NCBI GenBank assembly: GCA_963735495.1
Contig: CAVTLG010000014.1
Location: forward strand, 682,001-746,000
Length of the DNA stretch: 64,000 nt
Source: CAVTLG01 sp963735495
Lineage (GTDB): Bacteria > Chloroflexota > Ktedonobacteria > Ktedonobacterales > Ktedonobacteraceae
Reading direction: 5' to 3'
Shown: positions 34,783 to 43,454 of the stretch, piece by piece
Layout: the number at the start of each line of letters is the position of its first letter
How positions within the stretch are numbered: position 1 is the stretch's first letter
Program-made: the position numbers and the translations under genes
Notes under the pieces: model-generated
What the model saw: only the letters and a program-made list of their open reading frames with translations
What the model was told of the DNA's origin: nothing
Databases searched by the model: none

Positions 34783-35498
34783 TGCATGATTACGGTGTTT
34801 TTGATTACATCTCTGAGCCTCCCCAGGAACTCAAACAGGCTGTGTTTACACAGTTGCTTCCAAAGATTACGCAGGGGCAGGTGCTTGATCTGGGCTGTGG
34901 CAAAGCCGGGCTGTACTGGAGCCTGGGATATATGCAGCGCGTCGAGCAGGTCACATTCTTTGATTACTGGGACGAGAACATCGCGTTTCTGCACACCGCG
35001 CTGAACACGCTCTCAGGAGGTCAGCTTGAAAAAGATTATGGGGCGGTGATCTCGTTTCTCAGGGAGCGGCAACTCCTCGTCAGCCCATGCTCCTACGAGG
35101 CATTGGCCGAAGAATTGGTGACGAAGATTGTCGCTATCGAGCCCTGCGATTTTCTCGCTGAATGCACGCAAGCAGACTACGATGTGGTGCTCTGCTTGCA
35201 ATCAATCGAATGTGTGAGCACGCAAGATGAACTGAACCGGGCACTCACGACGATACGCAAGCTGCTCAAGCCTGGTGGAGTTTGTCTGGGTTCTGTACTT
35301 CGCTACCGACAGCGAAGTGCTTTTACTGACCAACTGATAGCGGCGAAGCTCGATGGTGCACTCAACCCCAGTGCAGAGTTGCTTGAGGATGCTCTGCGCA
35401 AGAGTGGCTTTCAGCAGATCGATCTGCAGCGCATTGTTGCTCCCGGACAGCACTATTATGAGCTGCTGCTCTTTACAGCGGAGAGTCCCAATGAGTGA
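34779..35498 (+). CDS. Class I SAM-dependent methyltransferase
   Basis: The start at 34779 overlaps the previous stop as ATGA. Motif I is VLDLGCGKAGLYWSLG near 33, with the acidic residue in FFDYWDENIAF near 58. A conserved DYDVVLCLQSIEC strand and LLKPGGVCLGS complete a Rossmann methyltransferase of the NNMT/PNMT/TEMT-like size (239 residues). The likely substrate is the small amine or amino acid produced by the neighbouring PLP enzymes. The stop overlaps the next gene by eight bases. Confidence 0.8.
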   Translation: MMHDYGVFDYISEPPQELKQAVFTQLLPKITQGQVLDLGCGKAGLYWSLGYMQRVEQVTFFDYWDENIAFLHTALNTLSGGQLEKDYGAVISFLRERQLLVSPCSYEALAEELVTKIVAIEPCDFLAECTQADYDVVLCLQSIECVSTQDELNRALTTIRKLLKPGGVCLGSVLRYRQRSAFTDQLIAAKLDGALNPSAELLEDALRKSGFQQIDLQRIVAPGQHYYELLLFTAESPNE

Positions 35499-36594
35499 TA
35501 AGCGAGACATTTCATTTCCCTCCGTTACCTCTGAGTGCCAGTGGGTTTTCCTGAATAGCAGGCAGGGGACGCAGATACCAGAAAACAGTATTCAGAGCAT
35601 CGTGCACGCTCTCAGCAGCGGAATGGTCTGGCAGAACGACGCCGCCGAACTGCGGCAGAAGCTGGCAGCATTTCTGCATACGGATGCTCCTGATAGCTTC
35701 TTTTTTAGCGCGAGCGAGGCTGGGATGGTGCACTGGCTCGCCTATTCCTGGGGCTTCTCTCAACTCCAGGATGGAGATGAAGTGATCTTATCCGCGCAGG
35801 ATGCTCCCATCATCCAGGAGACCTTTGAGCATGTGCGGCAGCAGATGGCCCGTCTGGGCAGATCTCTCACTATCAAAGAGTTTGGTTATCAAGAGAATGG
35901 CGAATTTGACCTCAACAATCTGTGCTCTCTGCTTTCAGCAAAAACGCGCCTGATCTTCGTGCCACATATTCACCCTGTCTTTGGTGTAAAGAACGAAGAG
36001 GACATCGCGTACTTGAAGCAACAGGTCGGTGATCAGGCTCTCGTGGTGGTCGATCTCTCGCAAAGTGTTGGACGCATTCCCGTGCATCTTGAGCGTCTGC
36101 GCTGCGATTGCGCCTTCTTCTCGGGGCGCAATCTGTTCTCACCTTTTCATGATGGAATTGCCTATATCCGGCCCGGTCTGTATGCAGACCCGGACCCCTT
36201 TCTCCGGCAAGAGCTTGCCTACCCACTTGTGGCGAAAACACTTGTACAGGGCATCGATCTGCTCGAACATATTGGGATGGCGCAGGTTGCGCTGTATTTG
36301 CAAGAACTCTCGCACGCTCTGCTGACCCGCTTACAACAGATAGACACGCTTGAGTTCTTACCGGGAATTGGACGCTGTGAGGAATGGTGTAGTCCGGGCT
36401 ATGGTATTCTGTCATTTCAGCTCCCCGGAGTTTCCGCCGAGGAATGTCGCCAACTGCTCGCCGAAAACGCGCTGCTGGTTGACCTGGCAGATCTTCCCCT
36501 CTATCCAGATGCCATCACTGTGAGTTTACACCTCTACAATACATCTCAACATATTGACGCGCTGGTGGATTGTTTGCAACAATTATGTATGTAA
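35491..36594 (+). CDS. Class-V aminotransferase homologue without the catalytic lysine or cysteine
   Basis: The 367 residues align throughout with the cysteine-desulfurase-like gene at 39428-40683, including the end VSLHLYNTSQHID. Where active enzymes have SGHK (PLP Schiff base) this protein has FFSGRNLFSP, so the lysine is replaced by Asn. Where the desulfurase has GDHCMSAP this one has DLADLPLYPDA, so the Cys is missing. The Asp and Gln that contact PLP (VDLSQSVGRIP) remain. It is therefore likely a non-catalytic partner, perhaps of a paralogue, or a lyase working by another mechanism. It starts eight bases before the end of the methyltransferase gene and is the last gene of the operon. Confidence 0.75.
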   Translation: MSDKRDISFPSVTSECQWVFLNSRQGTQIPENSIQSIVHALSSGMVWQNDAAELRQKLAAFLHTDAPDSFFFSASEAGMVHWLAYSWGFSQLQDGDEVILSAQDAPIIQETFEHVRQQMARLGRSLTIKEFGYQENGEFDLNNLCSLLSAKTRLIFVPHIHPVFGVKNEEDIAYLKQQVGDQALVVVDLSQSVGRIPVHLERLRCDCAFFSGRNLFSPFHDGIAYIRPGLYADPDPFLRQELAYPLVAKTLVQGIDLLEHIGMAQVALYLQELSHALLTRLQQIDTLEFLPGIGRCEEWCSPGYGILSFQLPGVSAEECRQLLAENALLVDLADLPLYPDAITVSLHLYNTSQHIDALVDCLQQLCM

Positions 36595-36660
36595 AAACTG
36601 GAAGCCCTTTTATCCACTATATTTCACGTAAGCCAGAAAATGGGCCGCCGCCAGGACGCC

Positions 36661-36755
36661 AAGACCTTTTTTCTTCGCTCAAGATAGCAGACGGGCTACC
36701 AAAAAGGTCTTCGCTCGGCCCCTACGCGAGCTTAATGTGATCCTTTCGCGTAGGG
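36661..36755. repeat. Two adjacent inverted repeats downstream of the PLP operon
   Basis: AAGACCTTTTT (36661-36671) pairs exactly with AAAAAGGTCTT (36701-36711), and CCCTACGCGA (36720-36729) with TCGCGTAGGG (36746-36755). CTTCGCTC also occurs as a direct repeat at 36673 and 36709. The position between two convergent units suggests a terminator cluster or a relic of a small mobile element. Confidence 0.5.
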
Positions 36756-36873
36756 ACAATCCCTTGCGGCCAATGCTGTTTAAAATAAGAGTAACGGCAA
36801 GCTCAATTCGCGTGATTCTAGAGAGCCGGTCGAGAAATCACGTAGCCTCCTGAAGCTCAGGAGAGAGTTGCAC

Positions 36874-37494
36874 TCACGTGAGCGGGAAAGCAGGCAGTGC
36901 CTGGACTAAGCCACTCATTAGCACCCGTGTCACTTGGTTCGCCAACTCTTCTGGGGGCAAAACCACCGTCTGCTCGTCCCATTGGTGGAAACATTGGAAG
37001 CCGGCCCCAAAAATGGCCCAGCTCGTGACCATGGCGACGGTTTCCAGGTTGATTTGCTGGTCCACTCCAGAATCGGCAACTGATTTGAATCCTTGCCAGA
37101 GCAGTTCAAAGAGGGCTTCTTGCAGGGTGGTCACTACCAGGGGGATCAGCGACCGCTCAGCTGATCTGGTCGACTGGTGTACCTGCGTGAACCATTCAAC
37201 GACGTGCTGAATGAGCAAGCGGAAGGTGCTCAGGCTCCAGGGACCTGATCTGAGCACTGGACTCGCGACGCACTGCTGAAATTGCTCACGCAGCCAGCCT
37301 TCCAGGATGGCAGACTTGTCCTCAAAATGGCTATAAAAGGTGCCTCGATTGACCTTCGCCCGGTCAGTAATATCCTGCACCGTCATCGCGTGAAAGCCCT
37401 TTTCTGAGTAGAGGTCAGAAAAGGCTTGCAGCAAAAGTTGCCGGGTACGTAGGACGCGTGGGTCTTCTCTCTCAGTAATCTTTCTCTGTTCCAT
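36874..37494 (-). CDS. TetR-family transcriptional regulator
   Basis: The 206 residues contain the N-terminal HTH (LLLQAFSDLYSEKGFHAMTVQDITDRAKVNRGTFYSHFEDK, quoted in parts) and a helical ligand domain. It belongs to the subgroup with a C-terminal TetR_C-like helix bundle. AAGGAGCAT precedes the ATG. It is divergent from the MBL-fold gene, 288 bases apart, with the half-sites TTTGGAT and ATCCAAC around 37570-37605, and it probably controls that gene. Confidence 0.85.
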   Translation of the reverse strand: MEQRKITEREDPRVLRTRQLLLQAFSDLYSEKGFHAMTVQDITDRAKVNRGTFYSHFEDKSAILEGWLREQFQQCVASPVLRSGPWSLSTFRLLIQHVVEWFTQVHQSTRSAERSLIPLVVTTLQEALFELLWQGFKSVADSGVDQQINLETVAMVTSWAIFGAGFQCFHQWDEQTVVLPPEELANQVTRVLMSGLVQALPAFPLT

Positions 37495-37782
37495 ATGCTC
37501 CTTAGCCTGTTTTCAACAATTTGCTCCATGTGTGGTCTAACCAACAGAACCCCCTTTTTGTCCAATGTTTGGATGGGATCATCTAGTAGTATTGTATCCA
37601 ACAGGGAGCTATTCAACAACCATTCTCGGTTCCCTATGCCAGCTGACTGAAAACGAAGTGCTCTTCTTCGTCGGAGAGAGGCGACTGAAAGAAGGGTTTC
37701 GATGCGCGATGGAGACCGATAAGGGTGCTTTCGTCTCATTGAGGAGTGTTTTACACCCATAGTTACGATTGGAGAAGAAGTA

Positions 37783-38685
37783 ATGACTCAATATAAGAAC
37801 CGTCCCCCCGTAGTTCAACCAGAATTGGCCCGGGAAATTGCTCCGGGGGTCATGGTGATTCCTGACCAGTATATTAACCTAGTGCCCAATGTTGGGATCG
37901 TGATCGGCACAGATGCCGTGCTCGTTATTGAGAGCGGCATGGGGAGAGAAAATGGCCAACGGGTGCTCCACAAAGCGATGGAGGTAGCAGGATCGAAGCC
38001 ACTATTGTTTACCACTACCCACTTTCATCCAGAACATGCCTTCGGCGCTCAAGTCTTCAAAGGTCACGCCACCATCCTGACCAATACCACTCAGGCAGAC
38101 GAACTGCGGGAAAAAGGAGTCATCTACCTGAACATGTTTCGTGGTCTGGGTCCCGATGCCCACAAGGCACTTGAAGGGGTGGAATTGGCGATGCCAGATG
38201 AAACCTATCAAGGAGAAAAAACTCTTGACTTGGGTGACAAGCAGGTGGTGCTACGCGAACTGACTGGTGGTCATACCCGTGGTGACCAGATCATTTTTCT
38301 CCCACACGAGCAGGTGCTTTTCACAGGCGACCTCGTGGAGAACCACTCATTCCCAATTTTCGCTGATCAGGATGCGAGTACCAATCGCTGGATTGAGGAA
38401 CTTACGTCTCTGATGCATCTTTCTCCGGCAACAGTGGTTCCAGGGCATGGAGAGCCAGGAAAAGTCGAACTGGTGCAGGAGGTTCAAGACCTCCTGATCT
38501 TTGTTCGCGAGGAAGTGAACCGACGTATCAAGGAGGGACAGACGCTTGATCTGATTGATCAGGAAGCTGCTCGGACCATCAAAGAGCGTTACCAAGATTG
38601 GGGGAACGATCTGTGGATTCCCTTTGAAATCCGAAACGTCTACGCTGAGCTGACAGGAACACCACTGAAATTGCCAGGGCTCTAA
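37783..38685 (+). CDS. MBL-fold metallo-hydrolase
   Basis: The 300-residue protein has the metallo-beta-lactamase motif as THFHPEHAFG (E in place of the usual D of HxHxDH), ELTGGHTRGDQ, TGDLVENHSFP and VPGHGEPG, all in the correct order. The second zinc may therefore be weak or absent. The family contains many hydrolases and dioxygenases, so no substrate is proposed. GGAGAAGAAGTA precedes the ATG. It is followed 23 bases later by a carboxymuconolactone-decarboxylase-like gene, and divergent from a TetR gene that probably controls both. Confidence 0.8.
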   Translation: MTQYKNRPPVVQPELAREIAPGVMVIPDQYINLVPNVGIVIGTDAVLVIESGMGRENGQRVLHKAMEVAGSKPLLFTTTHFHPEHAFGAQVFKGHATILTNTTQADELREKGVIYLNMFRGLGPDAHKALEGVELAMPDETYQGEKTLDLGDKQVVLRELTGGHTRGDQIIFLPHEQVLFTGDLVENHSFPIFADQDASTNRWIEELTSLMHLSPATVVPGHGEPGKVELVQEVQDLLIFVREEVNRRIKEGQTLDLIDQEAARTIKERYQDWGNDLWIPFEIRNVYAELTGTPLKLPGL

Positions 38686-38707
38686 AGGAACGAGAGGAAA
38701 AGGAGCC

Positions 38708-39361
38708 ATGATGAGTTCACACGATCCCCTCAATACCCAAGAAAATCGTCTGCCATCGGAGTCAAACAAGCTCAGACTGGCAGAAAACCACGACTCACGC
38801 TGCGATGACAATTCCTCTAAGTCCACAGGCGATGCGGTGGTGACCGATCGACGTTACGAACGAGGATTGGAGGTTTACGCGAGTCAGTTCCAGATTCCAC
38901 GCGAAGAGGTCGCTTCGTGGTTCGCCGAACACGTTGGCGAGCGCTTCGGCGAAGAAGCGATCCTCTCGGCAGCTGGCGCGTGGGTCGATGACGAACTGAG
39001 CCTTCGGGATCGCAGCCTCGTCGTCGTCGCAGCACTAATCACTCAGGGTGGTGCCGAGCAGCAGCTACGTTCCCATACCCGCTGGGCAATCCAACATGGC
39101 TGCACGCGCTCGCAGCTTGAGGCACTAGCTGTGCTCCTGGGCGTCTATGCCAGCTACCCACGCGCCTCGAACGGGCTGATGGTCATGCGCGAGGAGCTCG
39201 CCAAGCTCGAAAGAGCAATGACGACCAACGGGCCGACGCCTCTCCTGGCTATCTCAGTCCGGTTGCTGGACGTTCGATTGAACTATGAGTCTCAAAGCTT
39301 TGAGGCTTTCACGAAAGCGGGTCAATCTCAACTTCACCTACCCGTTCGAACCCATGAATGA
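38708..39361 (+). CDS. Carboxymuconolactone decarboxylase-family protein
   Basis: The 217 residues contain a central CMD/AhpD fold (LSLRDRSLVVVAALITQGG, RWAIQHGCTRSQLEALAVLLGVYASYPRA). The CxxC of AhpD peroxidases is absent, so it is closer to the gamma-carboxymuconolactone decarboxylase branch, here probably acting with the neighbouring MBL enzyme. AAAGGAGCC precedes the ATG. The last 40 residues are of no recognised domain. Confidence 0.75.
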   Translation: MMSSHDPLNTQENRLPSESNKLRLAENHDSRCDDNSSKSTGDAVVTDRRYERGLEVYASQFQIPREEVASWFAEHVGERFGEEAILSAAGAWVDDELSLRDRSLVVVAALITQGGAEQQLRSHTRWAIQHGCTRSQLEALAVLLGVYASYPRASNGLMVMREELAKLERAMTTNGPTPLLAISVRLLDVRLNYESQSFEAFTKAGQSQLHLPVRTHE

Positions 39362-39427
39362 GTTGGAGTAGGTGTCCCTTGCGGTTGTCCACGTCGGACT
39401 ATCAAGTGAAATGTATTGGCCCGTTTT

Positions 39428-40683
39428 TCAGCCAAGCAGACTCTGTAGCGCCTGGAGCAAGCGGTCGATTTCTTCTCTCGTATTATACAGGTGCAGACTG
39501 ACTCTGAGCGCATCCTCGCTTTCAGCTCCAGGGGCGGACATACAGTGATCTCCGGTGCGCACAAAAATAGCCTGTTGTGCAAGAAAACTTCCCATCTCGC
39601 TGGAAGAGAGCCCTTCAAAGCGGAATGAGACCAGTCCATGGGCTTGCGCCGATCCCTGAAGCCGCCTGGGTGGGACAAACGTCAGGTGGTCGAGCGTTTG
39701 CAGTTGCGTCACCAGATATGTTGTCAAAGCGGACAGATAGGCATGAATCGTCTCCATCCCTATCGACTGCAGAAAGGCCGTGGCAGCTCCGAGAGAAAGA
39801 ATGCCCGCAATATGCGCTGTCCCTGCTTCGAGCAGGTCTGGCATATCTGTGGAGAGAAAATCCTCCGTTTCAACATGGATAGTGCCCGAACCACTCCCTC
39901 CACCGACGAGCGATGGACGCAGTTGGCTGTGCCACATTTGATCGACCCACAGTACGCCGATACCGGTCGAGGCAAACATTTTATGTCCAGAGAAGGCCAG
40001 AAAATCCACCCCAAGCTGTTGGACATTCACGTCGATGTGCCCAATACTTTGGGAAGCATCGAGAGCCAGCAACAGAGGCCGGGGCAAGCGTGCTCGAAGA
40101 GCCGCAATATCGTTCAACGTGCCGTAGACGTTATGGATGTGGGTCAGCGCTACCAGCCGCGTTCTAGTCGTGACCTTCGAGAGGAGATCATAGTGATCGA
40201 TGCGACCAGCCTCATCCACGCCATAAAAAAGATCTTCAGCGTAATGCCAAATTGTTGCAGCATCCGTTTCAGATTCAGCCAGGGAAGCGTCGACGATTTA
40301 TGGTCATGGGCACACAGCAGAATTTCATCGCCATCGTGCAGATTGGTCAGACCCCAGCTAAGGCAGATCCTATTGAAGCTATCAGTTGCTCCTGCGGTAA
40401 AAACGACTTCGGAGGACGAATGTGCATGCAGAAAATGTGCCATGTTCTCTCGCACCGCCTGAACCTGTGCAGAGACTTCTTCGGCCCAGGTATAGCTGCC
40501 TCTGTCGATGTTGACGGCCCGACGATGATAGTCATTGACGGCCTGGATGACGCTGGCCGGTTTTTGTGTGGTCGCCGCCGAATCAAAATAGATTGTGGTA
40601 AGATGGTCGAGAAAGACAGGAAACGCATCTCTTGCCAGCCCAGTGAGGGTGATATGGGAAAGAGCGCTTTGAGTTTTTACCAT
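39428..40683 (-). pseudogene. Group II cysteine desulfurase-like enzyme, frameshifted
   Basis: The start is 40683 behind GAGGACATA. The first half (FLDHLTTIYFDSAATTQKPASV, VVFTAGATDSFN) runs into a wrong frame after FGITLKIF near 40230, while the second half (GVDEAGRIDHYDL) continues in another. One extra T in the T6 run at 40225-40230 would restore a continuous protein of about 418 residues. It has the PLP lysine in AFSGHKMFASTGIG and the catalytic Cys in TGDHCMSAPG, so the intact form would release sulfur from cysteine. The frameshift may be real or a homopolymer error. It is divergent from a class-V enzyme with which it shares a promoter region. Confidence 0.75.
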
Positions 40684-40700
40684 TATGTCCTCTTCTCTCG

Positions 40701-40720
40701 TATAATATGCGATTGTATCA
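40701..40720. promoter_or_regulatory. Divergent promoter with a partial zinc-regulon-like site
   Basis: TATAAT at 40701-40706 is a good -10 for the plus-strand gene. On the minus strand the region reads TGATACAATCGCATATTATA, which shares the TGATACAA half of the operator found at 45982, 46198, 49681 and elsewhere but departs after it. Treat as a weak or partial site. Confidence 0.4.
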
Positions 40721-40759
40721 TCATTCCGCTGTTTTGCCAAGGACGAAAAGGAGCCTCCA

Positions 40760-41929
40760 TTGCCAGATGTGACCCACCTCCAGCGCATTCGTCAGGAAAT
40801 GCCTGCGACGCTAAAACAGATCTACCTCAATACCGGGACGTTTGGTCCTCTGCCCACCTGTGTGATGCGAGCGATGCACGAACGTATGCAGGCGGAATGG
40901 CAAGATGGGCGTCTGGGTGCTCAAGCGTTTCATGATCTTGCGGATATCTATGCCCAGGCACGCCAGAGCACCGCACGATTGCTCAATGCGGATCTGTCCG
41001 AGATTGCTCTGACCGAGAGTACCGGCGAGGGGCTGAACATCATTAGCGCTGGTTTCAACTGGCAAGCAGGCGACGAGGTGATCACGACGAATCACGAACA
41101 TATCAGTACATTGCTCCCACTCTTTCAGCTACGCGACCGTTTCGGCATCATCGTGCGCGTAGCCGATCTTGGTCCTCGCGCTGACCGTCCACTCCCCGAT
41201 GCTATGCGCGCACTGATCTCCACTCGCACCCGTCTGATAGTTTTTTCCCATGTTACCTGGACCACTGGGACGCGTCTCGATGTACATGCGGCGGCACAAC
41301 TGGGACAGGAATATGCTATTCCTGTCCTGATCGACGGAGCACAAGCTGCAGGAGCGATCCCTCTGGATGTCAAAGCTCTGAAGGTTGATTTCTACGCTCT
41401 TCCAATGCAGAAGTGGCTTTGCGGGCCTGATGGGACCGGTGCACTCTACATCAGACAGCAGTCTCTGGACTCTGTGGCACCAACGTTCGTTGGCTACTGG
41501 TCCGTCAAAGATGAAGAGAGCGCGCAATGGGAATTGCATGAGACCGCCCAACGTTTCGAGTCGGGTGGTCGGCAGACAGCGGCACTGGCGGGTCAAGAGG
41601 CAGTACTCACCTGGCTGGAACAGTTCGTTGGCTACCCCTGGCTCTTTGAACGTATCAAACATCTGCATGTCTATGCCTGTTCTGCGCTCCAGCAGATACC
41701 CGGCCTCACGCTGCTTACCCCCAGACCAGGAGACAGCGGCTTGCTGACATTCACCCTGGAGGGACACGATGAAGCTGAAATCCTCCGACGGCTCCAGGAG
41801 CAGTATAGCATCCAGATGCGCTCTATTCCGAGCCTGAAAGCACTACGTCTCTCAACAGGTTTTTATAACACTGAAGAGGAGATTGATACCCTGGTACAAA
41901 CACTCACGGAACTATTGAGCGTGCTCTAG
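40760..41929 (+). CDS. Class-V aminotransferase (isopenicillin-N-epimerase/desulfurase-like)
   Basis: The TTG at 40760 follows AAAGGAG with seven bases of spacing, which I prefer to later starts. The 389 residues have LNTGTFGPLPT at the N-terminus, VFSHVTWTTGTRLDV, IDGAQAAGAIPLDV, and the PLP lysine in ALPMQKWLCGPDGTGALYIR. The Cys of desulfurases is not in the C-terminal loop (SIQMRSIPSLKALRLS), so it is not a typical SufS. Isopenicillin-N-epimerase-like enzymes have this layout and act on many substrates. It is divergent from the frameshifted desulfurase. Confidence 0.85.
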   Translation: MPDVTHLQRIRQEMPATLKQIYLNTGTFGPLPTCVMRAMHERMQAEWQDGRLGAQAFHDLADIYAQARQSTARLLNADLSEIALTESTGEGLNIISAGFNWQAGDEVITTNHEHISTLLPLFQLRDRFGIIVRVADLGPRADRPLPDAMRALISTRTRLIVFSHVTWTTGTRLDVHAAAQLGQEYAIPVLIDGAQAAGAIPLDVKALKVDFYALPMQKWLCGPDGTGALYIRQQSLDSVAPTFVGYWSVKDEESAQWELHETAQRFESGGRQTAALAGQEAVLTWLEQFVGYPWLFERIKHLHVYACSALQQIPGLTLLTPRPGDSGLLTFTLEGHDEAEILRRLQEQYSIQMRSIPSLKALRLSTGFYNTEEEIDTLVQTLTELLSVL

Positions 41930-41994
41930 CACGGGTGGCAGAAGAAGCCAGAGCCGTTCAACACTTTTCTCTATCAGCAAAATTCCCTTTCCAA

Positions 41995-42046
41995 TAATTA
42001 GTGAGACGTAATCTCATTGACAAATGAGGGAGAGATCGCCTATACT
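41995..42046 (+). promoter_or_regulatory. CobW operon promoter with zinc-regulon operator
   Basis: TTGACA at 42017-42022 and TATACT at 42041-42046 are 18 bases apart. The operator lies on the minus strand at 41995-42016 (TGAGATTACGTCTCACTAAT), touching the -35. The same type of site occurs in the two zinc importer promoters, the arsR promoter and the His-rich gene promoter, which fits Zur repression. Confidence 0.75.
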
Positions 42047-42101
42047 CTGATTGTCTTTTATTGATATGGCATCTCATTATGTGTGAAAAAGGAGTTTTGC
42101 A

Positions 42102-43454
42102 ATGGCAACAGCCGCACGTCCACAGGTTCCGGTCACTATTCTCACCGGTTTTCTGGGGTCTGGAAAAACAACACTACTCAATCATATTTTGACCGCTGAA
42201 CACGGCAAACGTATAGCAGTCATCGAGAATGAGTTTGGTGAGGTGGGAGTCGACCAGGAACTGGTGATTGGAGCAGAAGAAGAAATCTTCGAGATGAATA
42301 ACGGCTGCATTTGTTGCACCGTGCGTGGCGACCTGATCCGCATCCTGGGCAATCTGATGAAGCGCAAGGAGCAATTTGACTATATCCTGGTCGAAACAAC
42401 GGGCATGGCCGATCCTGGTCCAGTTGCCCAGACGTTCTTCGTTGATGACGAGCTGCAGAGCAAGCTCACCCTGGATGGCATTGTGACGCTCGTTGATGCG
42501 AAACACGTGTGGGAACATATTGACAGCAGCGACGAGGTAAAAGAGCAAATCGCCTTTGCAGATGTTATTTTGTTGAATAAAATTGACCTGGTGCCGGCAG
42601 ACGACCTGGAGCGTTTGGAAGCCCGGATCAAGAGTATGAACGCAGCCGCGAAGGTCTATCGCACAAAGGATGCGCTGGTTGAGGTGGACAGCATTCTCAA
42701 TGTAGGCGGCTTCAATCTGGATCGTGCGATGGAAGTAGACACAAAGTTCCTGGAGCCAGAATATCCCTTTGAGTGGGCCGGGGTCTACTCTCTGGTCGCT
42801 GAAACATATCAATTGGCCCTGGAGAGAGGACCAGACCCGGCGATGAATATTGCGCTCTTTCCTTTGCAAGAGGCCACACCGGAAGCCCTTGAGCGCATCA
42901 CGATGGACGCAGTGCTCCGCTTTTCTGAAGAGGGAGTGAACTACCAAACCGGTCAAGAGATAGCGGCGGCTGACGCGGTGCTCCATACCCTGCAATTGAA
43001 CGATCAAGCAGCCTCATTTGCCATTGAGGTACGAGAACCGGGCCTGTATGCGCTCTTCACGCAACATCATCCCAGTGAATTTCAGAGCGAGCTGCGCGTA
43101 CACAATGAGTTATATCTGCCGGTCTTCACCCATGAATACAAACCCAAACACGAGCATGACAACAAAGTCTCCTCCGTTGGCATCGAAACACCAGGGGATC
43201 TGGACCCCAAAAAGCTCAATGCATGGCTTGGTAACTTGCTGCGGACCCAGGGACCTGACATCTTTCGCATGAAGGGGGTGCTGAGCTTACAAGGGGAGCC
43301 ACGACGTTTCGTCTTCCAGGGTGTGCATATGCTCTTTGACGGACGACCAGATAAGCCCTGGGGGGACAGCCCACGCCGCAACGCGCTCATCTTTATTGGC
43401 CGCAACCTGGATCGGGTGCAACTCAACGAAGGATTCCGCGCATGTCTGGTGTAA
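42102..43454 (+). CDS. CobW/ZNG1-type GTPase, zinc metallochaperone
   Basis: The 450-residue protein has the Walker A GFLGSGKTT at 16-24, the metal-binding CxCC as NGCICC (C69, C71, C72), VETTGMADPGP and LLNKIDLV for guanine. A C-terminal CobW_C domain (about 290-440) includes a His-rich stretch (HEYKPKHEHDNK). These place it in the COG0523 family, which transfers zinc (or other metals) to client enzymes under limitation. The operator in its promoter also marks the zinc genes downstream, so a zinc role is likely. It overlaps the WD40 gene by 13 bases. Confidence 0.92.
   Translation: MATAARPQVPVTILTGFLGSGKTTLLNHILTAEHGKRIAVIENEFGEVGVDQELVIGAEEEIFEMNNGCICCTVRGDLIRILGNLMKRKEQFDYILVETTGMADPGPVAQTFFVDDELQSKLTLDGIVTLVDAKHVWEHIDSSDEVKEQIAFADVILLNKIDLVPADDLERLEARIKSMNAAAKVYRTKDALVEVDSILNVGGFNLDRAMEVDTKFLEPEYPFEWAGVYSLVAETYQLALERGPDPAMNIALFPLQEATPEALERITMDAVLRFSEEGVNYQTGQEIAAADAVLHTLQLNDQAASFAIEVREPGLYALFTQHHPSEFQSELRVHNELYLPVFTHEYKPKHEHDNKVSSVGIETPGDLDPKKLNAWLGNLLRTQGPDIFRMKGVLSLQGEPRRFVFQGVHMLFDGRPDKPWGDSPRRNALIFIGRNLDRVQLNEGFRACLV

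Noticed and set aside
36874..38685. TetR operator at 37570-37605 as a firm site
   Set aside because: The half-sites TTTGGAT and ATCCAAC are short, imperfect and 20 or more bases apart.
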